Assembly (NCBI RefSeq): GCF_040419245.1
Contig: NZ_JAZHOH010000001.1
Span: forward strand, 2,108,001 to 2,172,000
From: Ewingella sp. CoE-038-23
GTDB taxonomy: Bacteria; Pseudomonadota; Gammaproteobacteria; Enterobacterales; Enterobacteriaceae
Reading direction: 5' to 3'
DNA: 64,000 nucleotides
Both the position numbers and the translations under genes were made by a program. The notes beneath the pieces were generated by a model. That model made no database searches. It saw nothing but the letters and a program-made list of their open reading frames with translations, and was not told the DNA's origin. Positions 47,851-56,722 of this stretch are shown one piece after another (the stretch's first letter is position 1; each line of letters starts with the position of its first letter).

Positions 47851-48792
47851 ATGTTAGATAACGCAACTGCCAACAAGAAAGAACAGTACAACCTCAACAA
47901 GCTGCAAAAGCGTCTGCGCCGCGATGTCGGTAAGGCGATTGCGGATTTCGGTATGATTGAGGAAGGCGATCGCATTATGGTTTGCCTGTCCGGCGGCAAG
48001 GACAGCTACACCATGCTGGATATTCTGCGCAATTTGCAGCAGAGCGCGCCGGTGAATTTTGAACTGATCGCGGTGAACCTTGACCAGAAACAACCGGGCT
48101 TCCCGGCGCACATTCTGCCTGAGTACCTTGAGCAGCAGGGTGTGGAATATAAGATTGTCACCGAAGACACCTACTCCATCGTTAAGGATAAGATCCCAGA
48201 GGGCAAAACCACCTGCTCACTCTGCTCGCGTCTGCGTCGCGGAATTTTGTATCGCACCGCCACCGAGCTGGGCTGTACCAAGATTGCCCTTGGCCACCAC
48301 CGCGATGACATCTTACAGACCCTGTTCCTCAATATGTTCTACGGCGGCAAGCTGAAAGGTATGCCACCAAAACTGATGAGCGACGACGGCAAACACATCG
48401 TTATTCGCCCGCTGGCCTACTGCCGCGAAAAAGATATCGAGCGTTTTGCCATTGCGCGCGAATACCCAATCATCCCTTGTAACCTGTGCGGCTCGCAGCC
48501 GAACCTGCAACGTCAGGTGATTGGCGATATGTTGAAGGACTGGGACAAGAAATATCCGGGCCGTATCGAAACCATGTTCAGCGCGATGCAAAACGTGGTG
48601 CCTTCCCACCTTAACGATACCAGCCTGTTTGATTTTAAAGGCATTAAGCATGGTGACGCCGTGGTGGATGGCGGAGATTTAGCCTTTGACCGTGAAGATA
48701 TTCCGATGCAGCCGGTTGGCTGGCAGCCGGAAGAAGATGACAATGCTGCGCCGATGGAGCGCCTGCAGGTGCTGGAAATTAAGTCATTCTAA
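47851..48792 (+). CDS. ttcA: tRNA 2-thiocytidine(32) synthetase TtcA
   Basis: 313 residues (E. coli TtcA 311). ATP-dependent thiolation of C32 in several tRNAs, using a [4Fe-4S] cluster. The PP-loop motif SGGKDS is at 47-52, the cluster/thio-transfer cysteines Cys122 and Cys125 are in TTCSLCSRL, and the third lies in [14 protein letters not shown]. In E. coli it is next to dbpA; here dbpA is absent and another gene takes that place. Confidence 0.96.
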   Translation: MLDNATANKKEQYNLNKLQKRLRRDVGKAIADFGMIEEGDRIMVCLSGGKDSYTMLDILRNLQQSAPVNFELIAVNLDQKQPGFPAHILPEYLEQQGVEYKIVTEDTYSIVKDKIPEGKTTCSLCSRLRRGILYRTATELGCTKIALGHHRDDILQTLFLNMFYGGKLKGMPPKLMSDDGKHIVIRPLAYCREKDIERFAIAREYPIIPCNLCGSQPNLQRQVIGDMLKDWDKKYPGRIETMFSAMQNVVPSHLNDTSLFDFKGIKHGDAVVDGGDLAFDREDIPMQPVGWQPEEDDNAAPMERLQVLEIKSF

Positions 48793-48820
48793 GCCATAAA
48801 AATAGCTGTAACGGGAATTC

Positions 48821-48848
48821 GCCCGCCTCATCTTGATGCGGGCTTTTT
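48821..48848 (+). terminator. Terminator of ttcA
   Basis: GCCCGC, loop CTCATCTTGAT, GCGGGCTTTTTT; also faces the converging 2H-phosphoesterase gene. Confidence 0.85.
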
Positions 48849-48859
48849 TATCGCTGCCG

Positions 48860-49543
48860 CTAGGCCAGCGTGAACAGCCGCTGCCAGTTATAGCTGCACA
48901 GCACCAGTCGCACTGGAAGCTGGACTTGGCCAAAATCCAGGTGCTGGAAGCGTTTAAAGGTTTCGCGGATCTCCGGCGACACCACGTCGGCGCTGTAGCG
49001 CATCAGGGTACTGTGCCAAAACAGCTGCGGGATATCGCCAGAGGGATAACGCGCCCTGACCTTCTCGCGCCACGGGGAGTCCAGCAAAACATCGGCCAGA
49101 CGCTGGCGCACTCGCAGGCTTTTCTCATCCGGGATGCCCGCCAGCAGAATCTGATTGGGCAGCGCCACCAGCCGCAGTTGGCTGATATGCATCACGTGGT
49201 CGGCACAGCACCGGGTGAAAATCGCCTGTAGCTGCTCAATGTTCTCGACCTCTTGCGGGCTATCGTAAATATCGCGGGTGATGGGGAAGAAGCTAAAATG
49301 CACCCCCTGCGGCGGATTGACGTCCACCAGCGGGTCACTCTGCGCCACTTGATTGAGCGCCATCAGCAGCTCTAACAGTGAATCACACAGATGCGGCCGG
49401 TTGCCGCTGGACACCGCCAGCCTGGTCGGATGGTAAAAAGGGGTCTCGATGGGGGTGCCGCGGCCAGCCGAGGTTTCCCACAATGCCAGCGAGTTATTAG
49501 TGACCTTCTCATATGCCTGATGAATAGCATCCTTCGACTGCAT
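48860..49543 (-). CDS. 2H phosphoesterase-like protein
   Basis: 227 residues from the ATG at 49543, preceded by CAGGAAA (a GTG five codons upstream is less likely). Two H-x-S/T motifs, His82-Phe-Ser84 in GVHFSFFPI and His177-Ser-Thr179 in LFWHSTLMRY, are spaced about 95 residues apart on hydrophobic strands, as in the 2H superfamily (LigT, cyclic phosphodiesterases, AKAP-type). Members hydrolyse 2',3'-cyclic or 2'-5' phosphodiesters of RNA or nucleotides. I do not recognise the exact family. It occupies the place of dbpA between ttcA and fnrS. Confidence 0.7.
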   Translation of the reverse strand: MQSKDAIHQAYEKVTNNSLALWETSAGRGTPIETPFYHPTRLAVSSGNRPHLCDSLLELLMALNQVAQSDPLVDVNPPQGVHFSFFPITRDIYDSPQEVENIEQLQAIFTRCCADHVMHISQLRLVALPNQILLAGIPDEKSLRVRQRLADVLLDSPWREKVRARYPSGDIPQLFWHSTLMRYSADVVSPEIRETFKRFQHLDFGQVQLPVRLVLCSYNWQRLFTLA

Positions 49544-49645
49544 GGTATTTTCCTGCACAGTAATCGTTTTTCTTGCACGACAGGCGTCGCATAACCCACC
49601 GTCCGACTAACAAATCATCAAACGCTGGCAAAAATCCCCAAAAGG

Positions 49646-49659
49646 TTGAGCGAAATCAA
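49646..49659 (+). promoter_or_regulatory. FNR box of fnrS
   Basis: TTGAGCGAAATCAA matches 9 of 10 bases of the FNR consensus. Its centre lies about 42 bases upstream of the predicted fnrS start, the class II activation position. A TATCTA -10 is at 49685-49690. Confidence 0.88.
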
Positions 49660-49694
49660 CATAAGGCCCGCTCAACAGGTTCAATATCTATTTC

Positions 49695-49815
49695 GCAGGT
49701 GAATGCAACGTCAAGCGATGGGCGTTGTGCTCCATATTGTCTTATTTACTTATTTTAGAATTAAGCGAGTACACTTTAATTCGAACAGCGCCGGTCTTAT
49801 GACCGGCTTTTTTTT
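49695..49815 (+). ncRNA. fnrS: Small RNA FnrS
   Basis: About 121 nt. The 5' region (GCAGGTGAATGCAACGTC, AAGCGATGGGCGTTG, then GCTCCATATTGTCTTA) is nearly identical to E. coli FnrS as I recall it, including the two target-pairing single-stranded parts. The middle is diverged, and the 3' end is an intrinsic terminator, GCCGGTC, TTAT, GACCGGC, followed by eight Ts. FnrS is an Hfq-dependent sRNA induced by FNR in anaerobiosis that represses aerobic and oxidative-stress mRNAs such as sodB and maeA. Its position upstream of zntB is as in E. coli. Confidence 0.93.
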
Positions 49816-49837
49816 GCCTTTTTTCAGTCACTTCCCG

Positions 49838-50821
49838 CTATAACCACTTACTCTTCTTCAGCCACCAGGCCACGCCAAGTACCAGAATCAGCAGCGACAG
49901 GCAGAAGATACCGAAGCCGTAAGGCGAGGTATTACCCGGGATGCCGCCGAGGTTGACCCCAAACAGCCCGGTGAGGAAAGTGGTAGGCAGAAACACCATC
50001 GCCAGCATCGACATGGTGTAGGTGCGGCGATTCAGCGCGTCGGCCATCAGCGAGCCAATTTCATCCGCCAGCACGGCGGTACGGGCGATGTTGGCGTCTA
50101 AATCGTCCAATCCGCGCCCCAGTCGGTCGGCAATCTCCTGCATGCGGCGGCGCTCGTCGTCATTCATCCACGGCAGGCGCTCACTGGCTAACCGGGCGAA
50201 AACGTCGCGCTGCGGAGACATGTAGCGGCGCAGCACAATCAGCTGTTTACGCAAGAGTGCCATCTGCCCACGCTCTGGCACCTGCTGGTCCATCAGGTCA
50301 TCTTCGATATCGATAATTTTGTCATGCAGATCTTCAATGAAATCACTGGTGTGATCGGTCATCGCATCGCACATCTCCACCAGCCAGCTGCCGGTGTCGG
50401 TCGGCCCCGTGCCGTGCTGCATGTCGTTAATCAGCTCATCCATGGACAAAATTTTGCGATGGCGAGTGGAGACAATCATTTTGTCAGTGAGGTAAACGCG
50501 AATAGTCACCAGCTGGTCGGGTCTGGAATTGGCGTTAAGATTGATGCCGCGCAGGGTGATCAGCGTACCCTCGCCCATGCGCACCACTTTCGGGCGAATG
50601 CTTTCCCCCGCCAGCGCTTCACGCACGTTATCAGGCAGGACCGGCGTGCTGTTAATCCACTGTTCGCTGGCCGGGAGCGTGTAATCCAGATGCAGCCAGC
50701 AAGGCTGTTGGTCACTGGCGACACATTGGGTATTGATTTCACTTACACCGCCTTTGCCGTCGAGCTGGTAGGCGTACACCGCATCAGAAACCTGGAGTTC
50801 TTTACCCTTAATCACTTCCAC
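49838..50821 (-). CDS. zntB: Zinc transporter ZntB (CorA family)
   Basis: 327 residues, the exact length of E. coli ZntB. A large N-terminal cytosolic alpha/beta domain and long stalk helix lead to two C-terminal membrane helices. The family Gly-x-Asn selectivity motif appears as GVN in [15 protein letters not shown] after the first one (about residues 285-300), and the basic C-terminus is WWLKKSKWL. It mediates proton-coupled zinc transport. It is convergent with FnrS transcription (stop at 49838, 23 bp from the sRNA end). Confidence 0.95.
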   Translation of the reverse strand: MEVIKGKELQVSDAVYAYQLDGKGGVSEINTQCVASDQQPCWLHLDYTLPASEQWINSTPVLPDNVREALAGESIRPKVVRMGEGTLITLRGINLNANSRPDQLVTIRVYLTDKMIVSTRHRKILSMDELINDMQHGTGPTDTGSWLVEMCDAMTDHTSDFIEDLHDKIIDIEDDLMDQQVPERGQMALLRKQLIVLRRYMSPQRDVFARLASERLPWMNDDERRRMQEIADRLGRGLDDLDANIARTAVLADEIGSLMADALNRRTYTMSMLAMVFLPTTFLTGLFGVNLGGIPGNTSPYGFGIFCLSLLILVLGVAWWLKKSKWL

Positions 50822-50865
50822 GACATTCCTCGCTGTTGTCTTTATTGACTTTTATGCTGTTAATT

Positions 50866-51807
50866 CTAACGCTCACCGCTGGGGATGGCTATTTCTGCAA
50901 ACTTTGGCACCACCTCGCGGATCATGGCGATGAAGGTGCGCAGCCTGGCGGGATAGTAGCTGGAATAGGGATAAACCAGATACACCGGCAGCGCCACTGC
51001 TTCCCATTCCGGCAGGACATGCACCAATTCGCCGCAGGCCAAATCGTCGGCCACAATCCACGACGACACCATCGCCACGCCCAGCCCCGAGAGCGCCGAC
51101 ATGCGCAAGGCGTTGAGGCTATCTGTCGCCATTCTCGGCCGGATATTCAGATGATGCATCGAGCCGTCCGCGCCGTGGCGCAGCACCACTTCATTGCGGT
51201 AAAACAGGCTCAAGGCCACCCAAGGTGCCTGAGCCAACTCCTCGAGCTGGCTCACCGGATGCTTCTCCAGCAGCGACGGCGCGGCTACCACAATGCGCGG
51301 GATTTCCGCCAACAGCACTTTGATGGTCGCAGGATCATTGTCATGCCCGACCTGAATAACACAATCCACGTCCTCGGCGATGAAATCTGGTCGGGTGTCA
51401 TTCAGGATCCAGTCAACGGTGACGTGCGGATAGCGTTGCAGATAGCGCGTCAGAGGCTCAATCAGCTGGTTTTGTCCAAACGCGTGGGGCGCGCGCACCC
51501 GCAGCCTGCCCACCGGCTCGGCATCGCCCACCCGCAGTTCGTCCTCCAGCGCCGCCCAGCGCTCAAGCAGCTGTTTTGCCTGCTCGTAGCAGCGTTCGCC
51601 ATCGTCGGTGAGTTTCATGGCGTGGGTGCTGCGCAGGATTAACGTCACCCCGAGCATGCGCTCCAGCGTCTGCAACCGGCGGCTCACCGTGGGTTGGCTG
51701 GTATTAAGCTGTAAGGCCGCGGCGGATAAGTTTCCACTCTCGACGATACGAACAAACGTTCGCATCAGGTCTATACGGTCTGTTCCGGAAGAATTCATCA
51801 TGTTCAT
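50866..51807 (-). CDS. LysR-family regulator divergent from an MFS exporter
   Basis: 313 residues. HTH at about 13-72 (DLMRTFVRIVESGNLSAAALQLNTSQPTVSRRLQTLERMLG) and an effector domain from about 100. The start is uncertain: several Met codons occur in the first 15 residues and no good ribosome binding site is seen. It is divergent from the MFS gene at 51903 (95 bp), which is its probable target. Confidence 0.85.
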   Translation of the reverse strand: MNMMNSSGTDRIDLMRTFVRIVESGNLSAAALQLNTSQPTVSRRLQTLERMLGVTLILRSTHAMKLTDDGERCYEQAKQLLERWAALEDELRVGDAEPVGRLRVRAPHAFGQNQLIEPLTRYLQRYPHVTVDWILNDTRPDFIAEDVDCVIQVGHDNDPATIKVLLAEIPRIVVAAPSLLEKHPVSQLEELAQAPWVALSLFYRNEVVLRHGADGSMHHLNIRPRMATDSLNALRMSALSGLGVAMVSSWIVADDLACGELVHVLPEWEAVALPVYLVYPYSSYYPARLRTFIAMIREVVPKFAEIAIPSGER

Positions 51808-51902
51808 ACGTTAAGTGTATAACAGTATTACCTGTTAGCTGGCTACCACTTGCCTTTCTAATCATTAAGAATGCCGATCAAATTCACCGTTGAGAAAATA
51901 GT

Positions 51903-53120
51903 ATGTCTGATACTTCGCTTATCGCGTCCTCGCCGAGTGCCAAATCTTTGCCACTTTCGGCCAAAATGATCTTCACCCTAGCCACGGCCGGTGGCCTGTC
52001 GGTGGCCTCGATTTATTACAGCCAGCCTATGCTGGGTCTGATGGGTAACGGCGTTGGCGCGTCGGAAGCCAGCATCGGCATGGTGCCGATGTTGACTCAG
52101 GCGGGCTACGCGCTGGGGATTTTATTGCTGCTGCCGCTGGGCGATCGTTATGACCGTCGTGCGATTATTCTGCTGAAAAGCCTGTTTTTAACCTTGGCTT
52201 TGCTGCTGTGTAGCCTCGTGCCCTCCATTCACGACCTGCTGTTTGCCAGTCTGGTGACCGGGGTTGCGGCCACCATGACGCAGGACATTGTCCCGGCCAC
52301 GGCGGCGCTGGCTCCAGAGGCCCAGCGAGGGAAAACCGTGGGCACCGTGATGTCCGGCATCTTGATTGGGATTTTGCTATCGAGAGTAGTCAGCGGCTTT
52401 GTGGCGGAATATTACGGTTGGCGAGTGATGTACCAACTGGCGGCTTTCAGCATTGCGCTGATTGGCATTGCGCTATGGCGGATCCTGCCGCGCTTCACGC
52501 CGGGCGCGCGTCTGGGCTATGGCACCTTGCTGTTATCCATGTACCACCTGTGGCAGCGCTATCCGACACTGCGCCGCGCGGCGATTGCTCAGGGGTTGCT
52601 GTCGATGGCGTTCAGCGCCTTTTGGTCCACGCTGGCGATTATGCTGCATGACACTTATCACCTTGGCAGCGCGGTAGCCGGAGCCTTCGGATTAGCCGGA
52701 GCAGCAGGCGCATTGGCCGCGCCGCTGGCCGGCGCCATTGCGGATAAATCGGGTCCGTCGCGGGTCACGCAGCTGGGTTCTGGAATTGTGATGCTGTCGT
52801 TCGCGGCGATGTTCCTACTGCCGCTGCTGTCGACAAATGCCCAACTGGTGCTGATCGTTCTCAGTGCGATCGGCTTTGACTTGGGCGTACAGGCCACGCT
52901 GGTCTCCCACCAAAGTATTGTGTTTGGGCTGGAACCGGCGGCGCGCGGCAGGCTCAACGCCGTGCTGTTCACCATCATGTTTATCGGCATGGCGGTGGGA
53001 TCTTCGCTGGGCAGTATTGCGCTGCAAAGCGGCGGTTGGTCGGCCGTGGTGCTGGTCGCCACCCTCGCCGCCGCTGCCAGCCTCTGGGTGCGATTGAGAA
53101 GCCATCACCTGCACAACTAA
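51903..53120 (+). CDS. MFS transporter (drug/efflux type)
   Basis: 405 residues with twelve predicted helices. MFS motif A is seen as GDRYDRRAII between helices 2 and 3, and the central loop lies near residue 200. It resembles YnfM/YgaY-type inner-membrane efflux proteins. The substrate is unknown; the divergent LysR regulator suggests inducible export of a small aromatic or drug-like compound. Confidence 0.86.
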   Translation: MSDTSLIASSPSAKSLPLSAKMIFTLATAGGLSVASIYYSQPMLGLMGNGVGASEASIGMVPMLTQAGYALGILLLLPLGDRYDRRAIILLKSLFLTLALLLCSLVPSIHDLLFASLVTGVAATMTQDIVPATAALAPEAQRGKTVGTVMSGILIGILLSRVVSGFVAEYYGWRVMYQLAAFSIALIGIALWRILPRFTPGARLGYGTLLLSMYHLWQRYPTLRRAAIAQGLLSMAFSAFWSTLAIMLHDTYHLGSAVAGAFGLAGAAGALAAPLAGAIADKSGPSRVTQLGSGIVMLSFAAMFLLPLLSTNAQLVLIVLSAIGFDLGVQATLVSHQSIVFGLEPAARGRLNAVLFTIMFIGMAVGSSLGSIALQSGGWSAVVLVATLAAAASLWVRLRSHHLHN

Positions 53121-53158
53121 ATCTTCAAAAAACAGCGCTTTTATGCGCAAAACCTCCC

Positions 53159-53191
53159 AAGGCTATATATTTCGGTATATAGCCTTTTTTT
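53159..53191 (+). terminator. Terminator after the MFS gene
   Basis: AAGGCTATATA, loop TTTCGG, TATATAGCCTT, then five more Ts; stem of 11 bp. Confidence 0.9.
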
Positions 53192-53327
53192 GGCAATTCT
53201 TAGAACCATGATGGATTTGTGAATGCGATCGACTCTGCAATACTGCCCCGAATAGCGCACTGAAACTTAAGGGAAATCCCTGAGTTTTTAAGCACCGGCT
53301 GGGCAGTATGGGAAGTTAAAACGCATT

Positions 53328-54407
53328 ATGATCCAACTCGAAAATATCAATAAGACCTATCCGGGCAACGCCCAGCACGCCATTCACTCGCTGAGTATCA
53401 CCATTAATGATGGCGAGTTCTGCACCTTTGTCGGTCCCAGCGGCTGTGGCAAAACCACCACGCTGCGCATGATAAATCGTCTGGATATTCCCGACAGCGG
53501 CGAGGTCTATGTTCAGGGCCAGCCGCTGTCGACTGCCGATATTATTCAAGTACGGCGCAAAATCGGTTTTGTGATGCAAAGCCCGGCGCTGTTCCCCCAT
53601 CGCACCGTGGCGGAGAACATTGCCACCGTGCCGCGCCTGCTCGGCTGGGACAAGCGCACTATCGCCCGCCGTATCGACGAGCTGGTGGCGCTGATGTCCC
53701 TCGACCCTTTTGTGCTCAAACGCTACCCCCACCAGCTCTCTGGCGGGCAGCAGAGCCGGGTGTCCATCGCCCGCGCGCTGGCCGCCGACCCGCCGGTGCT
53801 GTTGATGGATGAGCCTTTCGCCGCCATCGATCCCGTGGTCAGAGATAAGCTGCAAGGCGAGCTGCTAGAGCTTCAGGGGCGACTGCGTAAAACCATTATT
53901 CTGGTCACCCATGACATTAATGAAGCCATTCGTTTGGGGGACCGCATTGCCATCTTCCAACAGGGTGGGCGCCTGGCGCAGTTCGACACGCCGGACAATA
54001 TTCTCTCCTTCCCGGCCAGCGATTTTGTCCGCGATTTCATCGGCCCGGAGCCGAATCTCAAACGCCTCGGCATGATGCGCGTCGGCGACTTGCCGCACCA
54101 CGGCGTCTCTCTGTTAACCCAGGACGGGCAGCCGTTGACCGGGGAATATCCCCTGCTCGGCCAGCCACGTGCTCTGGTGCTGGATAACAAACGCCGACCA
54201 CTCTACTGGCAGGAGAATGGCCAGCAAGTTGCGGTACAGGTCGCGGAGGAGCACCACTCATTGCGCAAAGCCTACAGCGATTTGCTGGAGGTGCCGCAGG
54301 GCGTGCTGGTGCGCGTGGCGGCCGACGGCACCTACGCCGGAGCCATCGACGCCAGTTTGCTGAGTCAGGCGTTAAGCCATCATCAGGAGCTGCATACCCA
54401 TGATTGA
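53328..54407 (+). CDS. ABC transporter ATP-binding protein, quaternary-amine type
   Basis: 359 residues. ABC domain 1 to about 240 with Walker A GPSGCGKTT (37-45), Q-loop, signature LSGGQQ, Walker B VLLMDEPFAAID and the H-loop VTHD. The C-terminal about 110 residues look like a reduced CBS-type region, as in OpuCA/OsmV proteins. It energises import of a betaine- or choline-like solute. It starts a five-gene run and overlaps the next gene by 8 bp. Confidence 0.9.
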   Translation: MIQLENINKTYPGNAQHAIHSLSITINDGEFCTFVGPSGCGKTTTLRMINRLDIPDSGEVYVQGQPLSTADIIQVRRKIGFVMQSPALFPHRTVAENIATVPRLLGWDKRTIARRIDELVALMSLDPFVLKRYPHQLSGGQQSRVSIARALAADPPVLLMDEPFAAIDPVVRDKLQGELLELQGRLRKTIILVTHDINEAIRLGDRIAIFQQGGRLAQFDTPDNILSFPASDFVRDFIGPEPNLKRLGMMRVGDLPHHGVSLLTQDGQPLTGEYPLLGQPRALVLDNKRRPLYWQENGQQVAVQVAEEHHSLRKAYSDLLEVPQGVLVRVAADGTYAGAIDASLLSQALSHHQELHTHD

Positions 54408-55029
54408 ATGGCAGTGGATATCCGATAACTCGGCAATGATTGGCGAACTGACGCTGCAACATCTGCAAATGGTGATGCTCTCTTTGGCGCTCGGCACCGG
54501 CATCACCGCGCTCATGCTGCTGGTTTCTATTGCCTGGCCCGCGGTGGCTGGCCCGCTGATTTCAGTCAGCGGCGTGCTGTTTACCATTCCCTCGCTGGCG
54601 CTGTTTATCCTGCTGCTGCCGTGGACCGGGCTGTCGATGACCACCTCGGTGATTGGCCTGACCCTCTATTCACTGCTGATCCTGCTGCGTAACGTGCTGG
54701 CGGGCATGCAGAAGCTCCCCGCTGAAGTGCTGGAGTCGGCCCGCGCCCTTGGCTACACGCGCTTTGGTCGCTTTATCGACATCGAAATCTTCCTGATCCT
54801 GCCTTCTCTGTTTGCCGGGCTGCGCGTGGCCTCGGTGACGCTGGTCGGGCTGGTGATCGTCACCGCGCTGATTGGGCAAGGCGGTCTGGGGCAGCTGATG
54901 ATCCTCGGCTTCAACCAAAACTTCCTGACGCCCATTCTGGTCAGCCTGTTACTCAGTCTAATGCTGTCGCTGACTCTCGATTTTGCGATAACCCACCTCG
55001 GCTATCGCCTGACAGGGTGGACGCGCTGA
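54400..55029 (+). CDS. ABC transporter permease 1 (OpuC/Osm type)
   Basis: 209 residues with about five membrane helices and the EAA loop region ESARALGYTRFGRFIDIEI near 108-126. It resembles the OpuCB/YehW/YehY-type permeases that import osmoprotectants. It overlaps both neighbours, so expression is coupled. It probably pairs with the second permease as a heterodimer. Confidence 0.88.
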   Translation: MIEWQWISDNSAMIGELTLQHLQMVMLSLALGTGITALMLLVSIAWPAVAGPLISVSGVLFTIPSLALFILLLPWTGLSMTTSVIGLTLYSLLILLRNVLAGMQKLPAEVLESARALGYTRFGRFIDIEIFLILPSLFAGLRVASVTLVGLVIVTALIGQGGLGQLMILGFNQNFLTPILVSLLLSLMLSLTLDFAITHLGYRLTGWTR

Positions 55030-55697
55030 TGAACATCATTACTGAAACCTGGCACTGGTTCTTGCAGGCTGACCACTGGTCCGGCGATTTGGGTATCTGG
55101 CAACGCTTTGGGCAGCACCTCTATTACGTGCTGGTCAGTCTGGTGATTGCCGTGCTGATCGCCCAGCCGCTGGGCATTCTGTTTGGTTACTGGAAGCGCG
55201 GCGGTTTTCTGGTTATCAACCTGTTTAACATCGGCCAGGCCTTCCCCTCGCTGGGCATTATTCTGCTGTGCATCATGCTGTTTGGCTTTACCGACGTGCC
55301 GGTGTTTATCGCGCTGGTGGCGCTGGCTATTCCGCCGATGCTGACCAACACCTATGTGGGCATCAGCAATGCCGACCAAACCCTGTGCGACGCCGCCAAA
55401 GCCATGGGCATGACGCCGTTACAGAGCCTGCTGCAAGTGCGCATCCCGCTGGCGATGCCGCTAATTTTCGCCGGTATTCGCACTTCGCTGTTGCAGCTGA
55501 TCGCTACGGCGGTGGTCGCCGCCTACGCCGGGCTGGACGGGCTGGGGCGTTTTCTGATCGACGGGCTGGGCCAGCGCGACTTTCCTCAGGTCGTGGCGGG
55601 TTCTCTGGTGATTTCACTGCTGGCGATTATCTGCGAGCTGCTGATGTCTCTGGTGGCGAAACGCTGGCTGCACTTTTCGGTTTCAAACGCGGGCTAA
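55029..55697 (+). CDS. ABC transporter permease 2 (OpuC/Osm type)
   Basis: 222 residues from the ATG at 55029, which shares its A with the preceding stop (TGATG). About six membrane segments, with the EAA-like loop DAAKAMGMTPLQSLLQVRIPLAMP near 122-145. Together with permease 1 it forms the membrane channel of the transporter. Confidence 0.88.
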   Translation: MNIITETWHWFLQADHWSGDLGIWQRFGQHLYYVLVSLVIAVLIAQPLGILFGYWKRGGFLVINLFNIGQAFPSLGIILLCIMLFGFTDVPVFIALVALAIPPMLTNTYVGISNADQTLCDAAKAMGMTPLQSLLQVRIPLAMPLIFAGIRTSLLQLIATAVVAAYAGLDGLGRFLIDGLGQRDFPQVVAGSLVISLLAIICELLMSLVAKRWLHFSVSNAG

Positions 55698-55769
55698 TTG
55701 CCCGCAAGCATAGCCATAAAAACATCCACAACAACGCTCATAACAACATCCACCCATAAAAGAGAAACA

Positions 55770-56672
55770 ATGATGATGATAAAAAATTGGTTGTCCGCAA
55801 CAGGTAAAGGTTTCCGGCTGAGTCTGTTAGCCGCTGGGATGGCAAGCGCGGCCTTCGCGGCCCACGCCGAGACGGTGACTATCGGCGGCGCCAACTACTC
55901 CGAGCAAACCATTCTGGCTAACATCTATGCCAGCGCCCTAAAACAGCAAGGGATTGAGGTGAAAACGCGCCTGAACTTGGGTAACCGCGAAATCATTATT
56001 CCGGCGCTGAAATCTGGCGAGCTGGACGTGGTGCCGGAGTATCTCGGCGCGCTGCTCAACTACTACCACGGCGGCAGCAAGGCCACCACCGAGCAGGAAG
56101 TTTCTGACGAGCTGAAGCAAACGCTGCCAGCCGACTTGCAGCTGCTCAACGCCTCTCCGGCCAGTTCTATTACGGCTTGGGCGGTGCGCGCGGAAACCGC
56201 CAAGAAATACAACCTGAAAACCCTGTCTGATTTGGCCAAAGTCTCCCCTGAGCTGGTGGTCGGCGGCCCGCCAGAAGTCGCCACCCGCGCCCTCGGCCTG
56301 CCGGGTCTGGAACGCGTTTATGGCATCAAATTTAAATCTTTCAAATCGCTGGATATCGCCGGGCCTCTGAGCCGTCTGGCGCTTAATTCGCGCAAAATTG
56401 ACGTGGCGACCATCATCTCCACTCAAGGCGATTTGGCGAAAGAGAACTGGGTGGTGCTGGAAGACGATAAGCACGAGCAACCCGCGCAGAATCTGGTGCC
56501 GCTGATCCATAAAGGCGCGGTGTCGCCAAAAGTGGAAGAGGTGCTGAACAACGTTTCTGCGCACCTGACCACCCAAGACATTATCCAACTGAACAAGCAG
56601 GTGGACGTGGATCATAAAGATCCGGCCAAGGTCGCCGAGCAGTGGGTTAAAGACAAACTGGCGGCGAAATAG
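55770..56672 (+). CDS. Periplasmic substrate-binding protein of the quaternary-amine-type ABC transporter
   Basis: 300 residues from the ATG at 55770, after AAAAGAGAAACA; the frame is open upstream to 55698, but that stretch is a low-complexity Thr-rich linker. A signal peptide ends near HAE (residue 35). The OpuAC/ProX-type fold follows, starting TVTIGGANYSEQTILANIY, with RLNLGNREIIIPALKSGELDVVPEYLG typical of choline/glycine-betaine binders. The ligand is not determinable by eye: the family also includes carnitine and other amines. The monooxygenase gene follows 50 bp downstream. Confidence 0.88.
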   Translation: MMMIKNWLSATGKGFRLSLLAAGMASAAFAAHAETVTIGGANYSEQTILANIYASALKQQGIEVKTRLNLGNREIIIPALKSGELDVVPEYLGALLNYYHGGSKATTEQEVSDELKQTLPADLQLLNASPASSITAWAVRAETAKKYNLKTLSDLAKVSPELVVGGPPEVATRALGLPGLERVYGIKFKSFKSLDIAGPLSRLALNSRKIDVATIISTQGDLAKENWVVLEDDKHEQPAQNLVPLIHKGAVSPKVEEVLNNVSAHLTTQDIIQLNKQVDVDHKDPAKVAEQWVKDKLAAK

Positions 56673-56722
56673 CGCCGTCCGCGGGCCAGGGAGGGTCCTC
56701 ATCTTCACAGCGAGTAGCCGAC

